From NCBI RefSeq assembly GCF_014200435.1, contig NZ_JACHBR010000001.1, positions 3,875,501-3,939,500 on the forward strand: a stretch of DNA of 64,000 nt, in the 5' to 3' direction. The position numbers and the translations under genes are program-made. The stretch comes from Sphaerisporangium krabiense. GTDB taxonomy: Bacteria; Actinomycetota; Actinomycetes; Streptosporangiales; Streptosporangiaceae. Shown piece by piece: positions 52,424 to 60,831 of this stretch (position 1 is the first letter of the stretch; every line of letters starts with the position of its first letter). A model generated the notes under the pieces. It was not told where the DNA came from, did no database searches, and saw only the letters and a list, made by a program, of their open reading frames with translations.

Positions 52424-53038
52424 TCACCCAGGGTCCACCGCACTGGAGTCGTCCCCTCTTGGAGAATGTGTGATCTCGAACATGCGGGATCCCTTGATCT
52501 GTCGGACCAGCCCGTCCTGGCCGGACTCCCACGCGGACACGCTGCGTATCACGGGATCGACGGAAAGTCCTATGCGCTGCTCGGCGCGTTCGGCGGAGTC
52601 GTACACGTCCCCCCGGGAAGGGCAGCCGATGACGAGCAGGTCGACGTCGCGAGGCTGGGGACCGGGCTCGCCATGGTATCTGGCCGCCCAGGAACCGAAG
52701 ATCACCAGTTCGCGAATGCCCGCGATGCCGGCGAACTGCTCGCCGATGATGGCAGGGGCGCCGAACGAGACGGCGAGGAGCTGGGTCAGGGGTCGATAAC
52801 TGGCCGCCTCGGTGTTGGCCTGGAGCAGTCGCGTCCGTCCGATCCTTCGTTCCCGCAGCAGTCCGGCCCCTACCAGCCGATCGGCTTCACGCTGCGTCGT
52901 GCTGACGGGATGGGCGAGAGCCGCGGCGAACTCGCTGATCGAGAACTCCCGGTCGGCCGCGAGATACAGGCGCGCCAAGAGGTCCGCCTGCAACCGAGAC
53001 CGGAAGATCGGCAAGAGGCCCGGAGCTGAAGTTCCCAC
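52424..53038 (-). CDS. Winged-helix plus nucleotidyltransferase domain protein
   Basis: A 204-residue protein. Residues about 15-75 form a winged helix like ArsR/MarR domains (FSISEFAAALAHPVSTTQRE, then ADRLVGAGLLRERR). Residues about 100-140 hold a minimal nucleotidyltransferase motif, IFGSWAARYHGE followed by PRDVDLLVIG with the DxD metal pair. Such fusions resemble the MNT antitoxin class, but no HEPN toxin gene is beside it. The GTG start has no ribosome site, and its first bases form one arm of an inverted repeat with 53063-53070. GC content is lower than its surroundings, which suggests acquisition. Confidence 0.8.
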   Translation of the reverse strand: MGTSAPGLLPIFRSRLQADLLARLYLAADREFSISEFAAALAHPVSTTQREADRLVGAGLLRERRIGRTRLLQANTEAASYRPLTQLLAVSFGAPAIIGEQFAGIAGIRELVIFGSWAARYHGEPGPQPRDVDLLVIGCPSRGDVYDSAERAEQRIGLSVDPVIRSVSAWESGQDGLVRQIKGSRMFEITHSPRGDDSSAVDPG

Positions 53039-53070
53039 ATTGCCGAGGATGACTTGCGAAAGGTGGGAAC
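53031..53070. promoter_or_regulatory. Inverted repeat at the nucleotidyltransferase gene start
   Basis: GTTCCCAC (53031-53038) and GTGGGAAC (53063-53070), perfect 8-bp arms 24 bases apart. The left arm covers the start codon. It could be the protein's own operator through its winged helix, or an RNA hairpin hiding the start. Confidence 0.4.
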
Positions 53071-53199
53071 GAGCGGGGTGTGCCGGGCTTACCTGGGAGA
53101 CGGTCGTATCAAGTGCAGGCGGGCCTGGCCGGGAAGTCGTGCCCGACTGAGGTTTGAGTGGTTCGGGTAGATCATGGTTTGGCGCTAGGGTTGCCGGTC

Positions 53200-53592
53200 A
53201 TGGCGGGGTTTGGGTTGCGGGCTTTGGTGCCTTCCGGGGTGTGGCGCGCTGTGCTCCGGCGGTTCGATGGGCGGTACGTGACCAGGGCCGATCACCGGCA
53301 GGACGTCAAGGACGCCCTGTGGGAGGTGCAGGCGCTCAAGCGTGAGCTGGGCGAGTTGCGCCGGGAGGTCGGGCAGCTGCGCAAGCGCGTGGAGAGTGCG
53401 GCGGCGCCGGTCAAGGCCGCCGATCCCGTGCTCGGGGCCAAGGTCGTGGAGACCCATCGGCTCGCCACCGAGACCGCCTCGGCCGTCGATCATCTGCTGC
53501 AGGCCGACGTGCTGCTCTGGCAGGCCGTCGAGGAGATCCGCGAGGGCGACCGGCCGGCCACGGATGGACCCGCGCCGCGCGGGGACGCGTGA
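53200..53592 (+). CDS. Small coiled-coil protein, first gene of the PP-loop operon
   Basis: A 130-residue protein with a short N-terminal region (MAGFGLRALVPSGVWRAVLR), a heptad-like coiled coil (QALKRELGELRREVGQLRKR) and a helical C-terminus (ASAVDHLLQADVLLWQAVEE). No family is recognised. A GTG 14 codons upstream is possible, but the ATG at 53200 lies 7 bases after a TAGGGT -10-like motif, fitting a leaderless start. The gene is 9 bases before the PP-loop gene, so the coiled-coil protein may be an adaptor or subunit for it. Confidence 0.65.
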   Translation: MAGFGLRALVPSGVWRAVLRRFDGRYVTRADHRQDVKDALWEVQALKRELGELRREVGQLRKRVESAAAPVKAADPVLGAKVVETHRLATETASAVDHLLQADVLLWQAVEEIREGDRPATDGPAPRGDA

Positions 53593-53601
53593 GGCGGCGT
53601 C

Positions 53602-54837
53602 ATGAGGGTCGCGTGGGCCGCTGAAGGTGGGGAGTGGCGGCTGCGGTTGCGACTGGGGGGCGGGGAAGGGCTCGTCGGGAGCGTGACCGATGGGCAGGAG
53701 GTCGAGTTGGCGACCGACTCCTGCCGGGTTCGTACGCCGCGGTCGGCCGATCCCGGGTCCGTGCATCCTGATCTGCTCGCGCTCGCCGCGTGGACGGTCG
53801 TCGCGCCCTGGGCCCGGGGGAGGATCGAGTTCGATCGGCCCGTGTCCGCGGGGTTCGCCGAGGCTTTGTACGGCGGATGGGGGATCGAGGTCGGACCGGT
53901 CGGCGCGCCTGGGGCCCGGCAGGGGAGCCGGCTGGCGATCTCCTACAGCGGTGGGGCGGATTCGGTGGCGGTGGCGGCGTTGCTGCCGGAGGCGCCGCTT
54001 GTTCACTTTCGACGGGTGAGCCATCCCCGGATTCCGAATCGCTGGACGCATTATCGGTCCGATGTGCTGGCCGGGTTGGCGGTCAAGACGGGGCGGGACG
54101 TCACCGTCGTGGAGTCGGATCTGGAGTTCCTGCTCAAGAGTCCTCGTCCCGGATATCCCGAGCACCACGCGGTGACGGTCGGCGCGCTGCTGTCGGCCGA
54201 CGCGATGGATCTCGGGGGGATCGCGCTCGGGTACGAGATCGGGTCCCGGTGGCTGGGCGGGGGCCGGTACGTGCACCGCTACACGCCCGACAACCCGATG
54301 TGGTCGGGGCACGGTCCGTGGGGGCGGTTGTTCGCCGCCGCGGGGCTGCCGATCGTGTTGCCCGTGGCGGGGATCAGCGAGGCGATGACGATGCGGATCG
54401 CCCTGAACTCGGAACTCAAGGATCAGGTGCGGTGGTGCCTGCGCGGCGACATGAACGGCCCGTGCGGGCGGTGCGGGAAGTGCCTGTACAAGGAGTTGAT
54501 CCAGGCGGCGATCGAGCGGCGGCCGATGCGGACCGCGATCACCGCCGACCGTCCGGTGGCGCGCAAGTGGCAGCAGCCCCCGCCGTACGGCGGCCAGGAG
54601 ATGATCGAGTACGGCTGCGCGCACGTCCCCGGGATCGAGGGCACGCCGTTCGCCAGGGCCGCCGAGTACCTTCAGGCGACGCGGGAGTCCACGGCGTGGC
54701 TGGAGCGGTGCTACCCTCCGGCCGTCGAGGAGGTGCCGGAACCGTGGCGGAAGACCATCGAGGCGATCATGGTCCGGGATTTCGGCTATATGGGCACTGA
54801 CGACATCGAAAGGGTGGAAAACTGGGGACGGCGATGA
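53602..54837 (+). CDS. PP-loop ATP pyrophosphatase with QueC-like zinc cluster
   Basis: A 411-residue protein. An N-terminal domain of about 110 residues of unknown fold precedes a PP-loop (ISYSGGADSVAVAAL) that binds ATP and activates a substrate by adenylation. Near residue 270 the pattern CLRGDMNGPCGRCGKC (C-x8-C-x2-C-x2-C) matches the structural zinc site of 7-cyano-7-deazaguanine synthase QueC. The rest diverges from QueC, and no queuosine pathway genes are near. It may belong to the DUF6395 group, though I cannot confirm that. Its stop overlaps the start of the aminopeptidase gene (ATGA). It probably forms a C-N or C-S bond on an unknown acid. Confidence 0.78.
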   Translation: MRVAWAAEGGEWRLRLRLGGGEGLVGSVTDGQEVELATDSCRVRTPRSADPGSVHPDLLALAAWTVVAPWARGRIEFDRPVSAGFAEALYGGWGIEVGPVGAPGARQGSRLAISYSGGADSVAVAALLPEAPLVHFRRVSHPRIPNRWTHYRSDVLAGLAVKTGRDVTVVESDLEFLLKSPRPGYPEHHAVTVGALLSADAMDLGGIALGYEIGSRWLGGGRYVHRYTPDNPMWSGHGPWGRLFAAAGLPIVLPVAGISEAMTMRIALNSELKDQVRWCLRGDMNGPCGRCGKCLYKELIQAAIERRPMRTAITADRPVARKWQQPPPYGGQEMIEYGCAHVPGIEGTPFARAAEYLQATRESTAWLERCYPPAVEEVPEPWRKTIEAIMVRDFGYMGTDDIERVENWGRR

Positions 54838-55676
54838 AGGTTTATGTGTCGGTCGATATGGAGGGCGTGACCGGGCTCACCGACCCGGAGGAGATGCACG
54901 CCGGTGGCCGCGGCTACGAGCGCGGCTGCGAGCTCATGACCGCCGACGCCAACGCCGTCATCGCCGGGGCCTGCGAGGCGGGCGCGACGTCGGTGGTCGT
55001 CAACGACGCCCACGGCTCCACCAAGAACCTCCGGATCGACCTGCTCGACCCGCGCGCGTCCCTGATCCGCGGTCCAGGAAAGCCGATGCGCATGGGCCAG
55101 GGCCTGGACGGTGACTGCCAGGCCGCGATCTTCGCCGGGTACCACGCCCGCGCGGGCGTCCAGCACGGCGTGCTCAACCACACCTGGATGGGCAAGGAGA
55201 TCCTGAACGTCTACCTCAACGGCGAGGTGTGCGGCGAGACCGCGCTGGTGGCCGGGTACGCCGGCTTCCTCGGCGTGCCGGTGGCGCTGGTGACCGGCGA
55301 CGAGGCCGTGTGCGAGGAGGCCCGCGCGCTGCTCGGGGACGTCGAGACCGTCGCGGTCAAGAAGGGCATCGACCGGTTCTCCGCCGAGCTGCTCACGCCG
55401 AGCGCCGCGCACACCCTCATCCGCGAGGGCGCGGCCCGCGCGCTGAGCCGCCTGAGCGACTTCCGCCCGTACGTCGTCCCCGCGCCGTTCACGCTCGGCG
55501 TGGAATGGAACTCGACGGCCATCGCCGCCGGGTGTTCGCTGGTCCCCGGCACGCGGCAGGCCGGCCCCCGGCACACCGAGTTCACCACCGAGGACTTCCG
55601 CGACATCATGGCGCTGCTCGGCCTGTTCGCGACGATCGCCGGCCGGGTGGCCTGCGACAGCGGGCGGTACGGCTGA
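54834..55676 (+). CDS. M55-family D-aminopeptidase (DppA-like)
   Basis: A 280-residue metallopeptidase of the DppA family. The opening MKVYVSVDMEGVTGLTDPEE with its DxE zinc ligands, the histidine in VVVNDAHGSTKNL, the GYHARAGVQHGVLNHTW segment and the TGDEAVCEEA region are the family signature. DppA releases N-terminal D-amino acids from D-peptides. No signal peptide is visible, so it is cytoplasmic. Its start overlaps the PP-loop gene, and the flavin oxidase gene follows after 4 bases. In this setting it may act on a product or inhibitor of the pathway rather than on dietary D-peptides. Confidence 0.9.
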   Translation: MKVYVSVDMEGVTGLTDPEEMHAGGRGYERGCELMTADANAVIAGACEAGATSVVVNDAHGSTKNLRIDLLDPRASLIRGPGKPMRMGQGLDGDCQAAIFAGYHARAGVQHGVLNHTWMGKEILNVYLNGEVCGETALVAGYAGFLGVPVALVTGDEAVCEEARALLGDVETVAVKKGIDRFSAELLTPSAAHTLIREGAARALSRLSDFRPYVVPAPFTLGVEWNSTAIAAGCSLVPGTRQAGPRHTEFTTEDFRDIMALLGLFATIAGRVACDSGRYG

Positions 55677-55680
55677 CCCC

Positions 55681-57393
55681 ATGGAGGAGAGCGAAGGGTT
55701 ACCGCGCCGCGCCGCGGACGGTCTGACGCGGCGTGCCCTGCTCGTCGGCATCGGCGCGGCGGGCGGCGCGGGCGCGATGTACGCGGCGATGGGCGTGCTC
55801 GGCCTCGCGCCGTCGGAGACCACGACCCCGGTGCCCGCGACGGGCGGCGCGTCCGCGCCGACGCCGTACGTGCCGCCGCAGCGGTCGGACTTCGCGCTGC
55901 GCGGCGGGCGTCCGGCGACGGTGCTCGTGCTGGGCGCGGGGGTGGCGGGGCTGGCGTGCGCGTACGAGCTCGGCAAGGCTGGATACCACTGCACGGTCCT
56001 GGAGGCGCGGGACGGGATCGGCGGGCGCAGCCTCACCCTGCGCGGCGGGGACACCCTGAGCGAACTGGCCGCGAACCCGGCCCAGCAGGCGGTGAGCGGT
56101 CTGGATGGACGGCCCGCGGCGGGCGGGGCGAGCGCCGCGGCACCGACGGCGCCCGGCGCGCTGGGCGAGACGCAGCGGGTGGGCTTCGGCGCGGGGACGT
56201 ACTTCAACGCGGGCCCGGCCCGTATCGCGCAGTGGATGGTGACGCTCGACTACTGCCGCGAGCTGGGCGTGCCCCTGGAGGTGTTCGTCAACACCAACGC
56301 CTCCGCCTATCTCCTCACCGAGGGGATGCGGCGGCCGGTGCGCGTCCGCACGGCCCGTGCCGACGCCTACGGATACATCTCCGAGCTGCTGGCCAAGGCC
56401 ACCGACGCCGGAGCGCTCGACGCCCGGCTCACCCAGGCCGACAAAGAGGGCCTGCTGGACTTCCTCTCCCACTTCGGCGACATCGGCCCCGAGCACGAGT
56501 ACACCGGGGGCGAGCGCCGGGGGTTCCGCGTCGATCCGGGGGTGCGGCCGGGCGCCGATCTCGGGACGCCGCCCCCGCTGACCCGGCTGCTCAGCGAGCG
56601 CCTCGGCCGGGTGCTCACCATGGACGCGGGCTACGACCAGGCGATGCCGATGTTCCAGCCGGTCGGCGGCATGGACGCGATCGTGCGCGCGCTGGCGGCC
56701 CGCGTCGGGGAGGGCCGCGTCAGGACCGGCGCCCGCGTCACGCGGATCATGAACAGGCCGGACGGCGTGGAGGTGACGATCGAGGGCGCCGGCGTCCTGC
56801 GGGCGGACTACTGCGTCGCTACCCTGCCCCCGCACGTCATGGCGAGGATCTCCGGCAACCTCGGGGCCGACGTCGTCGCCGCGCTGGCCACGCCGGTGCC
56901 GATGTCGGCGGGCAAACTGGGGCTGGAGTACCGCCGGCGCTGGTGGGAGATCGAGGACCGCATCTACGGCGGCGCCACCGAGACCGACCTGGACATCGGG
57001 CACATCTGGTACCCGTCGTACGGGTTCCACGGCGAGCGGGGCCTGGTCGTCGGCTACTACAACACCGCCGTCGACGCCCAGACCTACGACGACCTGCCCC
57101 ACGCCCGGCGGCTGCGGCAGGCGCTGGCCCAGGGGGCGAAGGTCCACGGCCCGGCGTACGCCAAGGGGATTCTGGCCTCGGTGTCGATCGCCTGGCGGCG
57201 CCAGCCGCACATCGAGGGCGCGTGGGTGAGCTGGCCGTCGAGGAACGGCTTCTCGCTGCTCCAGCGCCCGGCCGGGCGGGTCTACTTCGCCGGCGACTGG
57301 CTCACCCAGCTCATCGCGTGGCAGGCGGGCGCCTTCGAGTCCGCCCGTAAGGTGGTGACCGAGCTTCATCACCGCGTACTGAAGGAGGCATGA
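55681..57393 (+). CDS. Tat-exported FAD-dependent amine oxidase
   Basis: A 570-residue flavoprotein with a twin-arginine signal (LTRRALLVGIGAAGGAGAMY), then the dinucleotide-binding motif VLVLGAGVAGLACAYELGKA, the second FAD strand CTVLEARDGIGGRSLTLRGG and the C-terminal FAD motif RVYFAGDWLTQLIAWQAGAF typical of flavin amine oxidases. An insert around residues 120-165 is Ala/Gly-rich. It should act outside the membrane on an amine or L-amino acid, giving an imine and hydrogen peroxide. It lies 4 bases after the D-aminopeptidase gene and 3 bases before the YbaK-like gene. Homologues include L-amino acid oxidases. Confidence 0.9.
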   Translation: MEESEGLPRRAADGLTRRALLVGIGAAGGAGAMYAAMGVLGLAPSETTTPVPATGGASAPTPYVPPQRSDFALRGGRPATVLVLGAGVAGLACAYELGKAGYHCTVLEARDGIGGRSLTLRGGDTLSELAANPAQQAVSGLDGRPAAGGASAAAPTAPGALGETQRVGFGAGTYFNAGPARIAQWMVTLDYCRELGVPLEVFVNTNASAYLLTEGMRRPVRVRTARADAYGYISELLAKATDAGALDARLTQADKEGLLDFLSHFGDIGPEHEYTGGERRGFRVDPGVRPGADLGTPPPLTRLLSERLGRVLTMDAGYDQAMPMFQPVGGMDAIVRALAARVGEGRVRTGARVTRIMNRPDGVEVTIEGAGVLRADYCVATLPPHVMARISGNLGADVVAALATPVPMSAGKLGLEYRRRWWEIEDRIYGGATETDLDIGHIWYPSYGFHGERGLVVGYYNTAVDAQTYDDLPHARRLRQALAQGAKVHGPAYAKGILASVSIAWRRQPHIEGAWVSWPSRNGFSLLQRPAGRVYFAGDWLTQLIAWQAGAFESARKVVTELHHRVLKEA

Positions 57394-57396
57394 CCC

Positions 57397-57921
57397 GTGA
57401 GGCTGGGCACGCTCGACTGGGTGCCGGCGAAGGACCGGCGCGACCTGCTCGCCGCGCCCGTGGCCCGCGCCGTGGACGCCCTGACCGAGGACGTCGTGGT
57501 GACGCCGATCGACCCCGAGCTGGCCGACACCGCGGCCTTCTGCGAGCGGTACGAGGTGGCGCTGGAGGACTCGGCGAACTGCGTGATCGTGGCGGCCAAG
57601 CGGGGAGGCGAGACCCGGTACGCGGCCGTCATGGTGCTGGCCACCATGCGGGCCGACGTGAACGGGGTGATCCGCCGCCATCTGGACGCGCGCAAGACCT
57701 CCTTCGCCCCGCAGGAGGACGCCGTCGAGATGTCGGGCATGGAGTTCGGCGGCATCACGCCGCTCGGGCTGCCCGACGACTGGCCCGTGCTGGTGGACTC
57801 CGAGGTCGCGCGGCGGCCGCTGGTGGTCATCGGCAGCGGGATCCGCGGCTCGAAGCTGGCGCTCGCGGGGGAGGCCCTGACGCGGCTGAAGACCGCGGAG
57901 GTTCTGTCCCTCGCCAGGTAG
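57397..57921 (+). CDS. YbaK/EbsC-family (aminoacyl-tRNA deacylase-like) protein
   Basis: A 174-residue protein with the YbaK fold: a central SANCVIVAAKRGGETRYAAV strand pair containing the conserved lysine, then ATMRADVNGVIRRHLDARK and the EMSGMEFGGITPLGLPDDWP loop. Family members hydrolyse mischarged tRNAs such as Ala- or Cys-tRNA(Pro). The GTG start has AAGGAGG 9 bases upstream, at the end of the oxidase gene. It is the last gene of the operon. A free-standing deacylase next to amino-acid-handling enzymes hints at guarding translation against an unusual amino acid, which is inference. Confidence 0.82.
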   Translation: MRLGTLDWVPAKDRRDLLAAPVARAVDALTEDVVVTPIDPELADTAAFCERYEVALEDSANCVIVAAKRGGETRYAAVMVLATMRADVNGVIRRHLDARKTSFAPQEDAVEMSGMEFGGITPLGLPDDWPVLVDSEVARRPLVVIGSGIRGSKLALAGEALTRLKTAEVLSLAR

Positions 57922-58316
57922 AAGGACATCGCGGCGAGTTTTTTCCGGTTCCGGGAAACCGTTGGCACCGGTTGGGCCGTTGTATTACCGGGAATGTGGC
58001 CTCATGGTTCACTTATGTGTGGGGTTTAAGCCGGTATGGTGCTACGTGCCGTCAAGGACCACGGGCGTTCGTCCGTGGCGCACTCGCATGTCCACCGGAG
58101 GCTGGGAGGGCGAACCGGTGGCCGCCGTCAGGGGTGGGGCCGCCGATCGGCCGGTGACGTGGGGCGTCCGCGGGGGTGGCACGTGGTTCGGGCGGTGGGC
58201 CATGCCGTCGATCGCCGGCCGATGCTCTTGGGCATTGCGCTCGGTACACGAAATGTGACAATTGGAGCAAGGCGCTTTCCTCCGGACATGAATACCGGGG
58301 CACCGCCGGAGATCAG
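57922..58316. other. Gap before the kinase cluster
   Basis: About 395 bases without a convincing gene. A hairpin CCACGG-8 bases-CCGTGG (58059-58078) can be extended by inner pairs, and an AT-richer patch at 57980-58045 may hold promoter elements for the first kinase. No clear terminator of the preceding operon was found; a weak stem with TTTTTT lies at about 57938-57965. Confidence 0.35.
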
Positions 58317-60824
58317 ATGAAACATGACGACCGATTGGGCCCTTACCGGCTGCTCCGGCGGCTCGGCGAGGGCGGCATGGGCGTGGTGCACCTCGCACTC
58401 GACTCCCAGGGGCGGCAGGTCGCCGTCAAGGTGCTGCGCGCCGAGGTGACCCAGGACGACGTCGCGCGCCGCAGGCTCGCGCGCGAGGTCGAGACCATGC
58501 GGCGCGTGCGCAGCCGCAACATCGCCGAGGTGCTCGACGCCGACGTGACCGGCAGCCGTCCCTACATCGTGACCCGGTACGTGCCGGGAATGCCCCTGGA
58601 CGACACGGTCAAACGTGACGGCGCCCTCGCGGTGGGCGCGCTGGTGCGGGTGGCGCACGGCGTGGCCGAGGCGCTGGCGGCCGTGCACGCGGCCGGGGTC
58701 ATCCACCGCGACCTCAAGCCGGGCAACGTCCTGCTGCTGGACGGGGAACCCGTCCTCATCGACTTCGGCATCGCGCAGGCCGTCGACGCCACCCGGCTCA
58801 CCCAGACCGGCATGTTCATCGGCACCCCCGGGTACCTCGCGCCGGAGATCATCGAGGGTCACGAGGCCGGGCCCGAGGTGGACGTGCACGCCTGGGCGGG
58901 CACCGTGCTCTACGCGGCGACGGGCCAGCCGCCCTTCGGCAAGGGCACGCTGGAGATGATCTTCTACAACATCACGGCGGGACGGGCCAACGTCGACGCC
59001 GCGCCCGCGCTGCTGCGCCCGCTGCTGCGCGCCGCCTTCCACCGCGACCCGGCCAAGCGTCCCACGGCGGCCCAGCTCGCCACCCAGCTCGTCCGGCTGG
59101 TCCCCCCGCGCGGGGGCCGCGCGAACGTCCCCGACGACATCATGACGGTCCCGGACATGGGGGAAGGCCAGCCCCACCTGGGCCCGCCCCCGGGCACCCG
59201 CCCGGTGCGCACGGGGCCGTCCCCCGCGGGCGGCCCCCTCACGAGCAACCCGGCCGCGGGCACTCCCGTCGCCGGTCCGTTGGGGACGGGGACTCCTGTC
59301 GCGGGTCCGTCGGGCGCGACTCCGCTCACGGGGCCCGCGGGCGTCCCGGTCGCGGGCTCGCCGGCCACCGGGCTCACCGGGTCGCCGGTCGCGGGCCCGC
59401 CCACGGGCCAGGGCCCCGCCGTGCCGCCGCGCACCGGACACTCCCTGCTGTCCGACACCGGACATTCCCTCCTGCCCGGCCCGGCCACCGGAGCCGCCGG
59501 CGTTCCCGCGTCCGGGCCCGGGGGGCCCAGGGAGGCCGTGGGGACGCAGGCGGGGGAGTACGTCTCGCTGCTCGGCGACGTGCCCCAGGGGGCCGGTCCC
59601 GGCGACCCGTGGCCGACGGTCCGGGTCACCGGCGAGGAACTGCGCGACGTGGGGCTGTCCCGCGAGGCGCCGACCGTACGCCCGGGCCCGGGCGTCGACG
59701 CCGCACGGGCCGCCGAGGGCGATCTGCCCACGCGCTTTGCGCCGCCCGCGCCGTCCCGCCCGTGGACCGAGGCCCGGCCCGGCTCCTACGACCAGGGCGA
59801 GGTGCCCACCCGCCGGGTGCGGCCCGGCGAGGTGGACGCGGCCGGGCACCGCTCCCCGCCGGGCGCCACGCCCGGCCAGGCGCCCCGGCACACCCCCGGC
59901 ACCGCCTCCCCTCAGGCGCCCGGCTCCGCGTCCCCGCACGCCCCTGGTTCCGCGGGCTCGCACGCCTCCGGTTCCGCGTCCCCCCACGCTCCGGGCACCG
60001 GCGCGCAGCAGGGGTACGGCGTGCCGCGCGACCGGGCTACCGGGGCCGCTCCGGCGCAGGGGCGGCACGCCGCCGGTCAGCCGCCGAGGTCCTACCACCA
60101 GGCGCTGTTCGAGGCGTCGCCCGACATCTTCGAGAAGACGCCGCACGTCCGCCAGCAGCAGGTCCCGGCGTACCCCCCCACGGTGCGCCTGCCCTCGGAC
60201 GCGCAGGATCTGGCCGCCGGGGCCCTGGCCTCCGGACCGGTGTACGGCGTGGCGAGCCTGTTCACGTTGCTCATCGTCATCGGCGCAGCCGTGGCGGCGC
60301 CCGTGATCGTCGCCGCGCTGGTGGTCGTGGCCGCCGTGCTGCTGCGCGCCGCCGACATCGCCCAGCCCGGCCTGAACGCCGCGCGCCCGCTCAAGGCGGC
60401 CGCGGGGGACGTGCTGCGCGTGCTCGGACGGCCGGGCGCGCTCGTCAAATCCGTCGGCCTCACCGTCGCGCTCCTGCCGTACGGTCTGATCCTCGGGGTG
60501 CCCGTCGCGCTCGTGCTGGCGTTCCTGGCCAGGTCCGTCCCGATGGGGACGGTCCTGAGCTGGGGGGTCGCGGTCAGCCTCGCGGTCGTCTGCGCCGGGC
60601 CCGGCGTGGTGGGTCCTGGCCGCCAGCTCACCAGGACGTTCGCCTCCGCTTCGCCCTCCAAGGGCGCGGCGGTCGCCGTAACCTGCGTGCTCGGGGTCCT
60701 GGCCGCCGGCGCGGCGCTGTATGCCGTCGTCTCGCTCGTCAGGCCGATCGGCGATGCAGTCTGGAGTCCAGTGGACATGAGCGAGTTGCTGGAGAGGCTC
60801 GGCGAGCTTCGAGGGAAGGCATGA
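58317..60824 (+). CDS. Membrane Ser/Thr protein kinase, first of three in tandem
   Basis: An 835-residue protein. Residues about 8-260 are a Hanks-type kinase with LLRRLGEGGMGVVHLAL, the lysine in VAVKVLR, catalytic HRDLKPGNVLLL and DFGIAQAVD. The middle 380 residues are low-complexity, with repeated TPVAGP/SPVAGP and SASPHAPGS units. The C-terminus has three to four membrane helices (LFTLLIVIGAAVAAPVIVAA, then VALLPYGLILGVPVALVLAF). There are no PASTA or obvious ligand-binding domains. The ATG begins just before the kinase fold. It is followed after 7 bases by a second kinase gene. Confidence 0.9.
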   Translation: MKHDDRLGPYRLLRRLGEGGMGVVHLALDSQGRQVAVKVLRAEVTQDDVARRRLAREVETMRRVRSRNIAEVLDADVTGSRPYIVTRYVPGMPLDDTVKRDGALAVGALVRVAHGVAEALAAVHAAGVIHRDLKPGNVLLLDGEPVLIDFGIAQAVDATRLTQTGMFIGTPGYLAPEIIEGHEAGPEVDVHAWAGTVLYAATGQPPFGKGTLEMIFYNITAGRANVDAAPALLRPLLRAAFHRDPAKRPTAAQLATQLVRLVPPRGGRANVPDDIMTVPDMGEGQPHLGPPPGTRPVRTGPSPAGGPLTSNPAAGTPVAGPLGTGTPVAGPSGATPLTGPAGVPVAGSPATGLTGSPVAGPPTGQGPAVPPRTGHSLLSDTGHSLLPGPATGAAGVPASGPGGPREAVGTQAGEYVSLLGDVPQGAGPGDPWPTVRVTGEELRDVGLSREAPTVRPGPGVDAARAAEGDLPTRFAPPAPSRPWTEARPGSYDQGEVPTRRVRPGEVDAAGHRSPPGATPGQAPRHTPGTASPQAPGSASPHAPGSAGSHASGSASPHAPGTGAQQGYGVPRDRATGAAPAQGRHAAGQPPRSYHQALFEASPDIFEKTPHVRQQQVPAYPPTVRLPSDAQDLAAGALASGPVYGVASLFTLLIVIGAAVAAPVIVAALVVVAAVLLRAADIAQPGLNAARPLKAAAGDVLRVLGRPGALVKSVGLTVALLPYGLILGVPVALVLAFLARSVPMGTVLSWGVAVSLAVVCAGPGVVGPGRQLTRTFASASPSKGAAVAVTCVLGVLAAGAALYAVVSLVRPIGDAVWSPVDMSELLERLGELRGKA

Positions 60825-60831
60825 CGGGGGA

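Noticed and set aside
53602-54837. PP-loop gene as queC of queuosine or preQ0 synthesis
   Set aside because: The zinc cluster is QueC-like, but the N-terminal domain is extra and queD, queE or folE-like genes are absent nearby.
59220-60010. Repetitive DNA in the first kinase as a CRISPR-like array
   Set aside because: The repeats are in frame, encode Pro/Gly/Ala units and have no regular spacers.
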